This document shows, one piece after another, positions 16,581 to 26,228 of a stretch of 42,482 bases of DNA. The stretch is from positions 1-42,482 of the forward strand of contig JAWLEB010000025.1 in NCBI GenBank assembly GCA_041686375.1. The letters run 5' to 3'. Source of the stretch: JAGXLC01 sp041686375. GTDB lineage: Bacteria; Bacteroidota; Bacteroidia; Bacteroidales; UBA12077. Positions within the stretch are counted from its first letter, which is position 1. Every line of letters begins with the position of its first letter. The translations under genes were made by a program, and so were the position numbers. The notes below the pieces were generated by a model. It had not been told where the DNA came from. It saw only the letters and a program-made list of their open reading frames with translations, and did no database searches.

Positions 16581-17861
16581 TTATAAATATTTTGTTATTT
16601 TTTCTAATGTCATCCCCCTGGAGCCTTTTATTAAGATGTGATGATTATCCAATGGATTTTGTCTTAAAAAAGAAATAAATTCATCTGTTGTCTTATATAC
16701 AGGATAGTTATTTTGCTGTAATGCATAGAAATTGTTTCCAACAAGAAAAACTTTTTCAAAGTTATATCGAGTCAGATATTCAATAAGATTACGGTGTTCT
16801 TCTTTGCTGTATTTTCCCAACTCAAACATATCGCCAAGTATGAGAATTTTAGATTTTTCTTTGAGATTGGCAAAATTACTTATTGCCGCCTGCATACTGC
16901 TGGGATTTGCATTATAGGCATCCAGAATAACTGTATTAGATTTTGTTTTAATGAGCTGTGATCTGTTGTTTTCTGGAATATATTCTTCTATTGCTTGTTT
17001 GATATTATCAAAATTAATATTAAAATATTTTCCTATACATAAAGCCGCCATAATATTTTCAAAATTATATTCTCCAATAAGTTGTGGAGAAACTTTTCCA
17101 AATTGAGTATTCACCTCAATAAATGGTTCGGTGTTGATTAGCTGACCTTGGCAAAAAGAATTTTCATGGGTTCCGTAACTATATTTGGCGCATGAGAATT
17201 TATCAGTCATTTCTTTCAAAATACTATTGTCTGCATTATAAAATATAACTCCATTATTTTGATTAAGAAAGTCATATAATTCTCCTTTGGCTTTTCTGAC
17301 TCCTTCAAATGAACCAAAACCTTCCAGATGCGCTTTGCCGATATTTGTAATTAGACCAGATTCCGGTTCTGCTATGTTGCACAATGCTTCAATTTCTCCC
17401 CGGTGATTAGCTCCCATTTCAACAATGGCATAGTCGTGGTATTCTTTTAAATTCAACAAAGTAAGTGGCAAACCTATATGATTATTGTAATTTTTGATAT
17501 TGGAAAGCACATTGAATTGTTTTTCCAATACTTTTTGGGAAAGTTCTTTTGTGGTCGTTTTTCCATTGGAACCAGTAATGGCAATAATTTGTGTGGTTAA
17601 TTGTTTTCTATGATGATGAGCTAACGCCTGCAAAGTCTTTAGTACATTATCCACTAATATGTAGCGGTTATCTTTGGCATATTTTTCTTCATCCACCACA
17701 GCAAATTTACTTCCTTTTTGAATAGCTTCCGCGGCATACTCATTCCCGTTAAAACGATCTCCTTTAAGGGCAAAGAAAATAGAGCCCGGATAAATTTCTC
17801 TGCTGTCTATTGTGACGCTGTTTGCCTCTAAGTAGTGATTGTATATTTGTTCTAAGTTCAT
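16581..17861 (-). CDS. murF: UDP-N-acetylmuramoyl-tripeptide-D-alanyl-D-alanine ligase
   Basis: MurF completes the cytoplasmic peptidoglycan precursor by adding D-Ala-D-Ala to the UDP-MurNAc-tripeptide. The short 426-residue Bacteroidota form shows the N-terminal substrate domain (SVTIDSREIYPGSIFFALKG), the ATP P-loop ITGSNGKTTTKEL near residue 105, EMGANHRGEIE, and DAYNANPSSM in the C-terminal domain. It follows gldJ on the same strand, but a terminator at 17873-17907 lies between them. The murF-gldJ-porU/porV neighbourhood resembles the gene order I recall in flavobacteria. Confidence 0.95.
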   Translation of the reverse strand: MNLEQIYNHYLEANSVTIDSREIYPGSIFFALKGDRFNGNEYAAEAIQKGSKFAVVDEEKYAKDNRYILVDNVLKTLQALAHHHRKQLTTQIIAITGSNGKTTTKELSQKVLEKQFNVLSNIKNYNNHIGLPLTLLNLKEYHDYAIVEMGANHRGEIEALCNIAEPESGLITNIGKAHLEGFGSFEGVRKAKGELYDFLNQNNGVIFYNADNSILKEMTDKFSCAKYSYGTHENSFCQGQLINTEPFIEVNTQFGKVSPQLIGEYNFENIMAALCIGKYFNINFDNIKQAIEEYIPENNRSQLIKTKSNTVILDAYNANPSSMQAAISNFANLKEKSKILILGDMFELGKYSKEEHRNLIEYLTRYNFEKVFLVGNNFYALQQNNYPVYKTTDEFISFLRQNPLDNHHILIKGSRGMTLEKITKYL

Positions 17862-17872
17862 AGTTGTAAATG

Positions 17873-17907
17873 AAAAAAAACCCCATTGAATTCAAATGAG
17901 GTTTTTT
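17873..17907 (-). terminator. Rho-independent terminator after gldJ
   Basis: Between gldJ and murF an A-rich arm plus AACCCCATT pairs with AATGAGGTT plus a T-rich arm around a GAATTC-centred loop, with one mismatch. On the minus strand a run of eight T follows. The symmetry could let it work in both directions. Confidence 0.75.
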
Positions 17908-17931
17908 CTCTTATTTAATGTGTTATAAATT

Positions 17932-19398
17932 TTATTCCATTCCACCTGGGCTACCTACGTGAGTCATTGCACATCGGAAACCTATATCATTGGTTGCTCT
18001 TGTTTCGTCCATAAATCTTCTATTACTTGGACTTAGCCAGTAAGCTCTGTCTTTCCATGAACCTCCTTTATATACTCTTGATCTGTCTGATACCAGCGAT
18101 GCATCTTCGGAATACATCGATTCGCTTTCGCCTTCTTCGCTATCGTAGTCAATTCTTGATTGCAGGTCTCCAGATCTGTAATTTCTGTAATCAGCTCTCT
18201 GGTAATTGGTTCTTCCTGCTGCGTCTTCTTCATCGATAGGTTCTTTCGGAATTCTTCCAAGGCTATCTTTTGGTGCCAGGCTACCATCTTCATTTCTAAC
18301 ATATTGCTCAAAAACATTGCCTCTAAAAGGTCTGAAATCATCTACATCCTGATGACTCATAGGCCGATAAACATCCTGCACCCATTCATTTACGTTACCT
18401 GCCATACAGTAAAGTCCAAAGTCGTTTGGCCAGAATGAATTAACCGGTGCTGTAATACTCGCATTGTCATTCAGGTCCCCTGCTACACCCATCATATCTC
18501 CTTCACCCCTTCTGAAATTGGCCATCATTTCCCCCCTGTTCCTTTTCTCTGAATTTCTTACATTGTGTCCATCCCATGGATACCATCGTCTTTCATATAC
18601 GATTTCATCGTAAGTATTGCCAATATAAGCGTAAGCTGCATATTCCCATTCGGCTTCAGTAGGTAGGCGATATTTTGGTAAGAGAATTCCATCGGACATC
18701 CGAACTTCTCTTGTTTCTTGATTCGGATCTAATGCAGGGAGATTCTCTCTTACAACTCCTTCATACTGACCAGCAAGATAAGCATCCGTATTAAAGTTCT
18801 CTTTTCCAACTTGCTCCGGATCTAATTCAAGAATACCTTCCTCTACTAAACGCATTTCGTTAACCCTGTCTGTACGCCATATACAATAATCGTTTGCCTG
18901 CAGCCAGTTTACACCAACAACAGGGTAATTGTTGTAGGCGGGATGTCTAAAGTAATACTTAACGTAAGGCTCATTATATGCGAGCTCACTTCGCCATACC
19001 AGAGTATCGGGGCGGGCGTTTTCGTAAACTTCAGGATTATCTATAAAAACTCTTTTTAACCAATTAAGATACTCACGGTAATCTACATTGCGAATTTCTG
19101 TCTGATCCATATAAAAAGAGGACACGGTTACCCGTCTTGGCTCGTTATCCCATTTATATAGTAAATCATCCTGAGTCCTGCCCATCGTAAACGTACCACC
19201 CTCAACATATACTAGTCCCGGACCAGGCTCTTGTTCATATCCTAAATTTACTTCAAAACCTCCGTTTTCGGGATCATTGTAGTCCCAGCCAGTAGTTGGA
19301 GATGACTCTCCAAGGTCTCCGCCTCCCTGTGTTCCACAGCTAACAACTATAAAAAGCAAAATGAAAACAAGTGGATAGATCCTGAGGTTAAATTTCAT
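17932..19398 (-). CDS. gldJ: GldJ-like T9SS/gliding lipoprotein (FGE-sulfatase fold)
   Basis: Outer-membrane-associated lipoprotein of the GldJ/GldK family, needed for T9SS or gliding machinery stability. From the chosen ATG at 19398 it begins MKFNLRIYPLVFILLFIVVS and then C21, a lipobox. A longer start at 19443 would bury this signal. The body is an FGE-sulfatase/SUMF1 domain (GLVYVEGGTFTMGRTQDD, YRLPTEAEWEYAAY, YCMAGNVNEWVQDVY, VYKGGSWKDRAYWLSPSNRR, ending in GFRCAM). GldJ rather than GldK/PorK is preferred because of the murF and porU/porV neighbours and the absence of gldL/M/N. It is probably structural, not a catalytic sulfatase activator. Confidence 0.85.
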   Translation of the reverse strand: MKFNLRIYPLVFILLFIVVSCGTQGGGDLGESSPTTGWDYNDPENGGFEVNLGYEQEPGPGLVYVEGGTFTMGRTQDDLLYKWDNEPRRVTVSSFYMDQTEIRNVDYREYLNWLKRVFIDNPEVYENARPDTLVWRSELAYNEPYVKYYFRHPAYNNYPVVGVNWLQANDYCIWRTDRVNEMRLVEEGILELDPEQVGKENFNTDAYLAGQYEGVVRENLPALDPNQETREVRMSDGILLPKYRLPTEAEWEYAAYAYIGNTYDEIVYERRWYPWDGHNVRNSEKRNRGEMMANFRRGEGDMMGVAGDLNDNASITAPVNSFWPNDFGLYCMAGNVNEWVQDVYRPMSHQDVDDFRPFRGNVFEQYVRNEDGSLAPKDSLGRIPKEPIDEEDAAGRTNYQRADYRNYRSGDLQSRIDYDSEEGESESMYSEDASLVSDRSRVYKGGSWKDRAYWLSPSNRRFMDETRATNDIGFRCAMTHVGSPGGME

Positions 19399-19422
19399 AA
19401 TCGTACATTTTTTATTTAACAC

Positions 19423-19430
19423 CAAATATA
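19423..19430 (-). promoter_or_regulatory. candidate -7 box for gldJ
   Basis: The minus strand reads TATATTTG, an exact TAnnTTTG match 24 nt before the preferred gldJ ATG. It lies inside the longer reading frame, which supports the shorter start. Confidence 0.45.
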
Positions 19431-19507
19431 ATAATTTTTTCATATAACCGAATTAGAGTCAACAAAAATAACTAAAATTTACATGTATTTATTGTATTCT
19501 TCAATTT

Positions 19508-20488
19508 TTATTTATCTCTATTATACTGAAAATTTATCGATAAAGTTACTTCATGAGCATCAGAAATTGGATTTTTTTTCATTTTACTTAGTAAACTCGC
19601 ATCATAACTGTAACTTATAGTGAAATTTGAGATGTCTATGCCCATCAACATGATACCTTTAAAATAATTAAATGATTGGTTGTGTTTACAAAATATGCCT
19701 ATCTCGAAGTCTGAGACAGATAAAAAGGCCCCGTAATGAAATATACTTTCGGAACCTTGCTTTTGAAGAAGGATGGTTGGTTTTAAAATTGGGATAAGGC
19801 TTTTGGATCTTTGATCAACCAGTAACACCTCAATGTCAAAATAAAGACTGTATTTTCTGTTGATTTTTTTGTTTTCATCGCCAAAAAAATTGTTTGGACT
19901 ATTTAAATGATGGACTGAGAAACCCAAGTTGAATTCTTTATATCTTCTTAACATGAATTTTTTGTAGGTTAACAGAGCCCCTGTATTGAATTCCCAATAT
20001 TTGTCTGAGATATCTGCGAAGTGTTCACGGGAATATTCACTTTCGTCTCTCATACGCCAGTTATAAGGATCAAACATATCCGGAAACGTCAACTCTTTAT
20101 TCTGAACAGAAAAATAAGCCAGCTTGGCTTCTAATCCTGCCTGTATTAAAACCTCACTGGATACCTGGAAATGGTACGAGTACATTCCGCTTCCATAGAT
20201 TTGATTAATAGCCCCGTCTGCCTGTCTGTCATTAATAATCTGAAAGCCAATACCCCCGTGTAGTGTCTCGCTGTATTTCTGAAAAGAGGCATGATGACTT
20301 ATATAATCGCCAAAACTTGAAGGGGAAAAATTACGATGCCCGATAACAGCATTTGGAATGGCTTCCTTACCTGCAAATGCCGGGTTTATATAAAGCTTGG
20401 TCGATTGTAAATGGGAGAATTGAATATCCTGGGGGAATATATAGGAAGAGATAAATAACAAAAAGGATGTGAGTATTAAATTTTTCAT
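19508..20488 (-). CDS. PorP/SprF-family type IX secretion membrane protein
   Basis: Predicted outer-membrane beta-barrel of 326 residues in the PorP/SprF family. A signal peptide (MKNLILTSFLLFISSYIF, cleavage near PQD) is followed by the family opening DIQFSHLQSTKLYINPAFAG. The rest shows repeated amphipathic strands, and the C-terminus VTLSINFQYNRDK ends as outer-membrane barrels do. Members of this family anchor T9SS ring or adhesin-secretion components, often pairing with a specific cargo gene. No large adhesin sits beside this one. It lies between gldJ (same strand) and the divergent porU, so it may be a core PorP, but which PorP paralog it is cannot be told. Confidence 0.85.
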   Translation of the reverse strand: MKNLILTSFLLFISSYIFPQDIQFSHLQSTKLYINPAFAGKEAIPNAVIGHRNFSPSSFGDYISHHASFQKYSETLHGGIGFQIINDRQADGAINQIYGSGMYSYHFQVSSEVLIQAGLEAKLAYFSVQNKELTFPDMFDPYNWRMRDESEYSREHFADISDKYWEFNTGALLTYKKFMLRRYKEFNLGFSVHHLNSPNNFFGDENKKINRKYSLYFDIEVLLVDQRSKSLIPILKPTILLQKQGSESIFHYGAFLSVSDFEIGIFCKHNQSFNYFKGIMLMGIDISNFTISYSYDASLLSKMKKNPISDAHEVTLSINFQYNRDK

Positions 20489-20581
20489 TAAAATTTAGTG
20501 AAATTTATGAACATTAAATCGGGCTATAAAATATAAAACCTTAGAAATCGTTTAATAGTTTTAACGCTAAATAAGAAATAT

Positions 20582-20589
20582 TATTTTTG
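20582..20589 (+). promoter_or_regulatory. candidate -7 box for porU
   Basis: TATTTTTG matches TAnnTTTG and lies 19 nt before the porU ATG. A T-rich TTTTAA sits about 19 nt upstream in the -33 position. Confidence 0.4.
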
Positions 20590-20608
20590 TTTCAAATTAT
20601 CTTCTTTG

Positions 20609-23600
20609 ATGAGCGCAAGGCTTTACTTCATGTTATTTACATTTATTCTAATCACGGGTACATTGTTTTCTCAGAAAGAAACTACCTTGAAACGGAATAT
20701 TTCCTGGGCTATCCCCAAAACTTATAGTATAGAGGAAGATCGAGCAGTCAGAGATTCTGGGCAATATCTTAGTTTTTATGGTGCAGAATACCCGGAAACG
20801 TCTACTATGCTCCCGTATTACTCAGAGTTAATTCCCCTAAAAAATAAAGGCGAGATAGATGTAACTATTAATGTTACGGATAGTTCTCATTTAAAAGAGA
20901 TTGATATGTTAGATGACAATGCCTTGTCAAAAATCAAACATGCTGTAAATCCTCTATCTAAAGTGGTTCAATCACGTGGAAAATTTTATCTGCAAATTTC
21001 ATTTCTTCCTTTGTTCAGACAAAGCGAAAAGAAGATTTTGAAAGTTACGGATTTTGAAATAACCTATGAGCCAATTGGCGAAAAATCAGAAAAGAAAAAG
21101 TTATTGGAAAAAACAGAGTTTACAGACAAGTCTGTTTTTACAAATGGGAAATGGTTGAAAATAAGTGTACATGAAACAGGCGTATATAAACTCACCTACA
21201 GCCAGTTAAAAGCAGCAGGGTGGACAAATTTTGATAATGTGGGAATTTTTGGGAACGCTGAAGGTGTTTTGCCTGTTGATAATAATCATTTTGAGGATAA
21301 AGATCCACGGCAAAATGCGGTAAAATTTCATTTAGGGGAAGACCGTGAGTTTAATAAGGGTGATTATATATTGTTTTTTGCAAAAAGTCCGCATGAATGG
21401 CTTTTTGATAACGAAACATACGGTTTTTACCGAAATACCCACCCTTATGCACGGCGTAATTACTATTTTGTAACTTCTGATGCTAAGACTTTAAAAAGGG
21501 TGGATACTGTTTCTTCTTTAAATGAACGAACCAATAAAAGGGTGAGTTCCTTCATTGATTATGCCCACCATGAGGAGGATAATATTAATTTGATTAAGTC
21601 AGGTAGGGAATGGTTTGGAGAGCAATTTGGAACACAAAACAATTATGATTTTTCTTTTGACTTTCCCAATAGAATAGAGGATAAACCTGTTACAGTTCGC
21701 GCACGACTTGCCTCTCGTTCATCCGTGGTGAGTAATTTTCCGATTATTGCAAATGGCGATACAATCATTAATTTACCCATCAATCCCGTTTATTTTAATC
21801 ATAACAGCGACTATGCTAAATCAAAAACTAACACAGGGAATGGGATTGTTTCAGGGGAAAAAGTAAATCTTAAAATAGATTATAATTCAGCAGGGTCTTC
21901 TTCTGTTGGATGGCTCGATTACCTTACAGTAAGCGCCCACCGTAAACTTACGATGCAAGGTGATCAACTTTTATTCAATCATCCACCGGTAGATAGCACT
22001 CAAGTAGTAGAATTTGAGATTGACAATGTGAAAAGCGATCTGACAGTATGGGATGTTACATATCCTACAGATGTTAAAGAGGTTCATGGTCTGGAAATAC
22101 AAAATAATAAGGCCAGGTTTAAAATTAAGGCTGATACAAAACTAAGCCGCTTTATTGCTTTTACAGGCAAAAATTTTCATCAACCTGAAATTGAGAGCAA
22201 AGTGCAAAATCAGAACCTGCATGGCCTAGGGCCAAAAGATATGATTATTGTCACCAAAGAAAAGTTTTTATCTCAGGCAAATGAATTGGCGGAGCTGCAT
22301 AATGCGAACAGTGGCTTAAAAACAGCAGTAGTTACCGATAAGGAAATATTTAATGAGTTTTCTTCCGGAGCTCCTGATCCTGCAGCGATTAGAAATTATG
22401 TTAGGTATACTTATGAACAGTCAACATCCGAAGATTCACTGAAATATCTTATGTTGTTTGGTGATGGCTCTTACGATAACCGGCAGTGCCACAAGAATGA
22501 TTTTCTAATTACTTTCCAATCCCAGGAATCTTTACATTATACAAACAGTTTTGTTTCAGATGATTTTTTCGGCATGATTGATGAAAATGATAATGTAGAA
22601 GGAGAGTCTTCCGGCCTGGTAGATATTGGTATAGGAAGATTCCCTGTTAATACAGTTAGGGAAGCACAAAATGCAGTTGACAAAGTAAGAAAATTTATTG
22701 AGCATGAACCAGAGAATTCCTGGCTAAACAGGTTGGTTTTTGTAGCAGATGACGAGGATAATAACGATCATGTGGAGGATGCCGAAGATCTTAGTGATAT
22801 TGTAAGAGAGAATAATAAAGAGTTTGATGTTGATAAAATCTATCTGGATGCATATACCCAGATAACAGACGCTACTGGTGCTCAATATCCTGAAGTGAAT
22901 AAAGCAATTAATAAAAAAATAAATAATGGCGTTTTCCTTTTTAATTATTCAGGACATGGAGCAGAAAATTACCTGGCGCATGAACGCATCCTGACTAAGG
23001 ATGATATAGCTTCATGGGTTAATGACGAAAAATTTCCGGTTTTCATGACAGCCACCTGTGAATTTACGCGCTTTGATGATCCGGAATATACTTCAGCCGG
23101 AGAGAAGATATTTTTACGTGAAAACGCCGGTGGTATCGCTTTGCTATCAACGACAAGACTGGTTTATGCCAATCAGAATTTTGCTCTGAATAAAACTTTT
23201 TTCGATCATATTTTTAAAGGAGAGAACGAAAACAGACCTTTCAGATTTGGAGATGTAGTGAGACTTACTAAAAATAATGCCGGCATAAGCAATAACAAGA
23301 GAAATTTCTCATTGTTTGGTGATCCGGCATTAAAGTTGCCTATTGGAGATATGAATGTCCATACCGATTCCTTGAAAGTAAATGATACCGTGCTTGCAGA
23401 TACTATTAAAGCAAGAGATCAGGTTACTATTTACGGGCACGTTCAAAATCCTTCGGGTTCCATCAACCATAATTTTAATGGCTTGATTTACATTGATGTT
23501 AAAGATAGAGAGCAATATTTTTATACGAAAGGGAACGATGGAGGACCAACCTTTGCATATAAATTAAGAGCAAATTCCCTGTTTAAAGGAAAAACAAGGG

Positions 23601-24424
23601 TAAAAAACGGAAAGTTTGATTTGAGTTTTATTGTGCCCAACGACTTATCTTCTGAATTTGGAGAGGGCAAAATAATCTATTGGGGGCATGAAGATGATCA
23701 TATTGTACAGGGCGCATACGACGATTTTTTTATAGGAGGGGCATCTGATAATATTTTGGATGATCAAAGCGGGCCTGACATAAAAATTTATATGAATGAC
23801 AGAAATTTTGTCTCAGGTGGAATAACGAATGAAAACCCCCAATTGTTGGTGGATTTAAGCGATGAAAACGGAATAAATATTTCAGGAGAGGGAATAGAAC
23901 ACGATATCACAGCTATGCTGGATGGTGATTATAATAACAAAATAACTTTAAATCAGTATTACACGGCAGACGAAAATACGTTTAAAGAGGGTACGGTCAA
24001 ATACCAGTTCAGCGGACTTTCGGAAGGGGAGCACACATTACAGATAGAGGCATGGGATATTAACAATAATTATTCATCGTCTTCATTGGATTTTGTTGTT
24101 TCTGATTCATCGCAATTTTTAATCTCTAAGGTTTATAATAATCCCAATCCATTTAGTAACCATACAAAATTTTACTTTGAACATAATCGTCCAGGGGAAC
24201 CTATGGAGGTCACATTAAGTATTTATGATTTATCCGGAAGCTTATTGCTAAGAGAAAAAACTTCTTTACAGCCCTCAGGATATAGAGTTGGTCCGGTTTC
24301 CTGGAACGGAGTTGGAAATTTGGGAAATAAAATCGAAACCGGTATATATATATACCAAATCAAAATACGTTTAAAAGATGGCGAAACGGACTCAAAAAGC
24401 GATAAGTTAATGATCGTTAGATAG
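20609..24424 (+). CDS. porU: T9SS C-terminal signal peptidase PorU
   Basis: Outer-surface gingipain-like (C25) protease that removes the C-terminal signal of T9SS cargo and helps attach it to the cell surface. Numbering from ATG 20609, the 1271 residues begin with a signal peptide (LYFMLFTFILITGTLF). The catalytic pair is H783 in FNYSGHGAENYL and C817 in MTATCEFTRFDDP. A segment FGDGSYDNRQ and the C-terminal ISKVYNNPNPFSNHTKFYF with a FlgD-like/sorting-type domain are as usual for PorU. A TTG one codon earlier is an alternative start. porV follows after 66 nt on the same strand, and the two proteins act together in the attachment complex. Confidence 0.95.
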   Translation: MSARLYFMLFTFILITGTLFSQKETTLKRNISWAIPKTYSIEEDRAVRDSGQYLSFYGAEYPETSTMLPYYSELIPLKNKGEIDVTINVTDSSHLKEIDMLDDNALSKIKHAVNPLSKVVQSRGKFYLQISFLPLFRQSEKKILKVTDFEITYEPIGEKSEKKKLLEKTEFTDKSVFTNGKWLKISVHETGVYKLTYSQLKAAGWTNFDNVGIFGNAEGVLPVDNNHFEDKDPRQNAVKFHLGEDREFNKGDYILFFAKSPHEWLFDNETYGFYRNTHPYARRNYYFVTSDAKTLKRVDTVSSLNERTNKRVSSFIDYAHHEEDNINLIKSGREWFGEQFGTQNNYDFSFDFPNRIEDKPVTVRARLASRSSVVSNFPIIANGDTIINLPINPVYFNHNSDYAKSKTNTGNGIVSGEKVNLKIDYNSAGSSSVGWLDYLTVSAHRKLTMQGDQLLFNHPPVDSTQVVEFEIDNVKSDLTVWDVTYPTDVKEVHGLEIQNNKARFKIKADTKLSRFIAFTGKNFHQPEIESKVQNQNLHGLGPKDMIIVTKEKFLSQANELAELHNANSGLKTAVVTDKEIFNEFSSGAPDPAAIRNYVRYTYEQSTSEDSLKYLMLFGDGSYDNRQCHKNDFLITFQSQESLHYTNSFVSDDFFGMIDENDNVEGESSGLVDIGIGRFPVNTVREAQNAVDKVRKFIEHEPENSWLNRLVFVADDEDNNDHVEDAEDLSDIVRENNKEFDVDKIYLDAYTQITDATGAQYPEVNKAINKKINNGVFLFNYSGHGAENYLAHERILTKDDIASWVNDEKFPVFMTATCEFTRFDDPEYTSAGEKIFLRENAGGIALLSTTRLVYANQNFALNKTFFDHIFKGENENRPFRFGDVVRLTKNNAGISNNKRNFSLFGDPALKLPIGDMNVHTDSLKVNDTVLADTIKARDQVTIYGHVQNPSGSINHNFNGLIYIDVKDREQYFYTKGNDGGPTFAYKLRANSLFKGKTRVKNGKFDLSFIVPNDLSSEFGEGKIIYWGHEDDHIVQGAYDDFFIGGASDNILDDQSGPDIKIYMNDRNFVSGGITNENPQLLVDLSDENGINISGEGIEHDITAMLDGDYNNKITLNQYYTADENTFKEGTVKYQFSGLSEGEHTLQIEAWDINNNYSSSSLDFVVSDSSQFLISKVYNNPNPFSNHTKFYFEHNRPGEPMEVTLSIYDLSGSLLLREKTSLQPSGYRVGPVSWNGVGNLGNKIETGIYIYQIKIRLKDGETDSKSDKLMIVR

Positions 24425-24457
24425 TTGACCTGTTCGAACAAAATCAATTTAAATTTA

Positions 24458-24465
24458 TATATTTG
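24458..24465 (+). promoter_or_regulatory. candidate -7 box for porV
   Basis: TATATTTG matches TAnnTTTG in the 66-nt porU-porV gap, 25 nt before the porV ATG. porV may therefore be transcribed separately as well as by readthrough from porU. Confidence 0.4.
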
Positions 24466-24490
24466 TCAACCTTTTTAAATTAGAGTTAAC

Positions 24491-25690
24491 ATGATGCGTA
24501 AAAAATTTTTAGTAGTACTAATAATATTTATAGCGGGCGTTAAATATATACCAGCTCAAGATAATTTATCCCCGGGAGAACTGGCAGGCGCTGAAAATAC
24601 AATTCAAATATCTGTTCCATTTCTCACCATAGCGCCCGATTCGCGGGCCGGAGCAATGGGAGATGCAGGTGTAGCAACCTCCCCTGATGTAAATTCACTG
24701 CGCTGGAATCCCTCAAAGTATGCTTTCATGGAAAATGATATGGGATTGGCAGTTTCTTATACGCCATGGTTAAGAAACCTCGACCTCGATGATATTTACC
24801 TTGCTCATTTGATCGGCTATAAGCGATTGGACAGACAGCAGGTCATTAGTGGCTCGTTGTTGTACTTTTCCCTTGGGAATATTACTTTCAGAGATGAATT
24901 TGGAGAATATAACGGCCAGCATACACCAAACGAATTTGCTATTGATGCTGCTTATTCACGACTATTTGGTGAAAATGTAGCAGGAGGTATTGCGTTCCGC
25001 TATATACGCTCTGACCTTACAGGAGGTGGTTATGTCAACGGTTCAGAATCCAAGGCTGGCCAATCTGTTGCGGCTGATGTGTCTGCTTACTACCAAAAAG
25101 ATAATCTCAGCCTTAATGATAGGGCCTTTGATTTGGCTTTTGGTTTGAACATCCGCAATATCGGTTCAAAAATTTCTTATACCACTGTGGAAGAAAGCTT
25201 TATCCCTACCACTTTAAAAATCGGTGGTGCCGTGAATTTTCACCTCGACCAGTATAATTCAGTTATGCTAACAACTGACCTGAACAAATTGCTGGTTCCT
25301 ACACCACCTGTAGATACAACAAATGAGAGTGGTGACAGGGTTATTGTTGCAGGTATGAATGATAACGTATCAGTTCCCCAGGGTATGCTCCAGTCTTTTT
25401 ATGATGCACCGGGAGGATTAAAAGAAGAGCTGAATGAGATAAGATATTCTTTTGGTTTGGAATATTTATATCAAAGTACTTTTGCCGTAAGAGGGGGGTA
25501 TTTCCATGAACACCAAAATAAGGGAAATAGAAAGTATTTTACAATAGGCATAGGGCTAAAACTTAATGTTGTAAATCTTGATTTTGCTTATTTAATTCCC
25601 AGATATCAGAACCATCCGTTAGCAAATACTATAAGATTTACCTTAGCGCTTGACTTTGACGATCTGAAGCAGGAAAGAAGCAACAATTAA
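24491..25690 (+). CDS. porV: T9SS outer membrane protein PorV (LptO)
   Basis: FadL-like outer-membrane barrel of 399 residues that shuttles T9SS cargo from the translocon to the PorU-containing attachment complex. It has a signal peptide (KKFLVVLIIFIAGVKYIPAQ). The family opening TIAPDSRAGAMGDAGVATSP is followed by NSLRWNPSKYAF. Many amphipathic strands follow, and the end is RFTLALDFDDLKQE. It sits right after porU, as in many Bacteroidota, and is followed after 12 nt by ispF, which is probably carried on the same transcript. It starts with two adjacent ATG codons; either may be used. Confidence 0.95.
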   Translation: MMRKKFLVVLIIFIAGVKYIPAQDNLSPGELAGAENTIQISVPFLTIAPDSRAGAMGDAGVATSPDVNSLRWNPSKYAFMENDMGLAVSYTPWLRNLDLDDIYLAHLIGYKRLDRQQVISGSLLYFSLGNITFRDEFGEYNGQHTPNEFAIDAAYSRLFGENVAGGIAFRYIRSDLTGGGYVNGSESKAGQSVAADVSAYYQKDNLSLNDRAFDLAFGLNIRNIGSKISYTTVEESFIPTTLKIGGAVNFHLDQYNSVMLTTDLNKLLVPTPPVDTTNESGDRVIVAGMNDNVSVPQGMLQSFYDAPGGLKEELNEIRYSFGLEYLYQSTFAVRGGYFHEHQNKGNRKYFTIGIGLKLNVVNLDFAYLIPRYQNHPLANTIRFTLALDFDDLKQERSNN

Positions 25691-25702
25691 ATATGCTGTT
25701 TT

Positions 25703-26176
25703 ATGAACTACCGTATAGGTCAGGGCTATGATGTACACAAACTTTCTGAAGGGAGAAAGTTAATATTAGGCGGAATTGAAATACCTTCTGCAAAAGGTTG
25801 CATAGCTCACTCGGATGGAGATGTTTTGATTCATGCAATTTGCGATGCCTTATTTGGAGCAGCATCTCTGGGAGATATAGGAAAACATTTTCCTGATAGC
25901 GATCCTGGGTACAAAAACATCTCCAGTACGATACTATTGAGACAAACTTTGGAGATGGTGAGTAAAGAAGGTTTCTCTGTCGTAAACATCGATAGTACTA
26001 TCTGTTTGCAAAGTCCCAAGCTAAAATTATATAAAGAAAACATAAAAGAAAGCTTAATAGAGTTAATTGGTGTTCAGAATATATCAGTTAAAGCTACAAC
26101 AACTGAGGAAATGGGTTTTATAGGTGAGGGAAAAGGAATTTCGGTCTACGCTATCGTACTATTGGAAAAATTATAA
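25703..26176 (+). CDS. ispF: 2-C-methyl-D-erythritol 2,4-cyclodiphosphate synthase
   Basis: Non-mevalonate isoprenoid pathway enzyme that cyclises CDP-methylerythritol 2-phosphate with release of CMP. The 157 residues match the family closely: RIGQGYDVHKL (metal ligands D8 and H10), then AHSDGDVLIHAICDALFGA with another metal histidine, IGKHFPDSDP, and the C-terminal KATTTEEMGFIGEGKGISVYA. It follows porV by 12 nt and is probably transcribed with it. The substrate-supplying kinase ispE is also in this window at 13321-14139. No fusion with IspD is present. Confidence 0.96.
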   Translation: MNYRIGQGYDVHKLSEGRKLILGGIEIPSAKGCIAHSDGDVLIHAICDALFGAASLGDIGKHFPDSDPGYKNISSTILLRQTLEMVSKEGFSVVNIDSTICLQSPKLKLYKENIKESLIELIGVQNISVKATTTEEMGFIGEGKGISVYAIVLLEKL

Positions 26177-26228
26177 GAAAATCCTATTTTTATTCCTTGA
26201 TATCAGGTAACCAATAAGAATATGTGTT

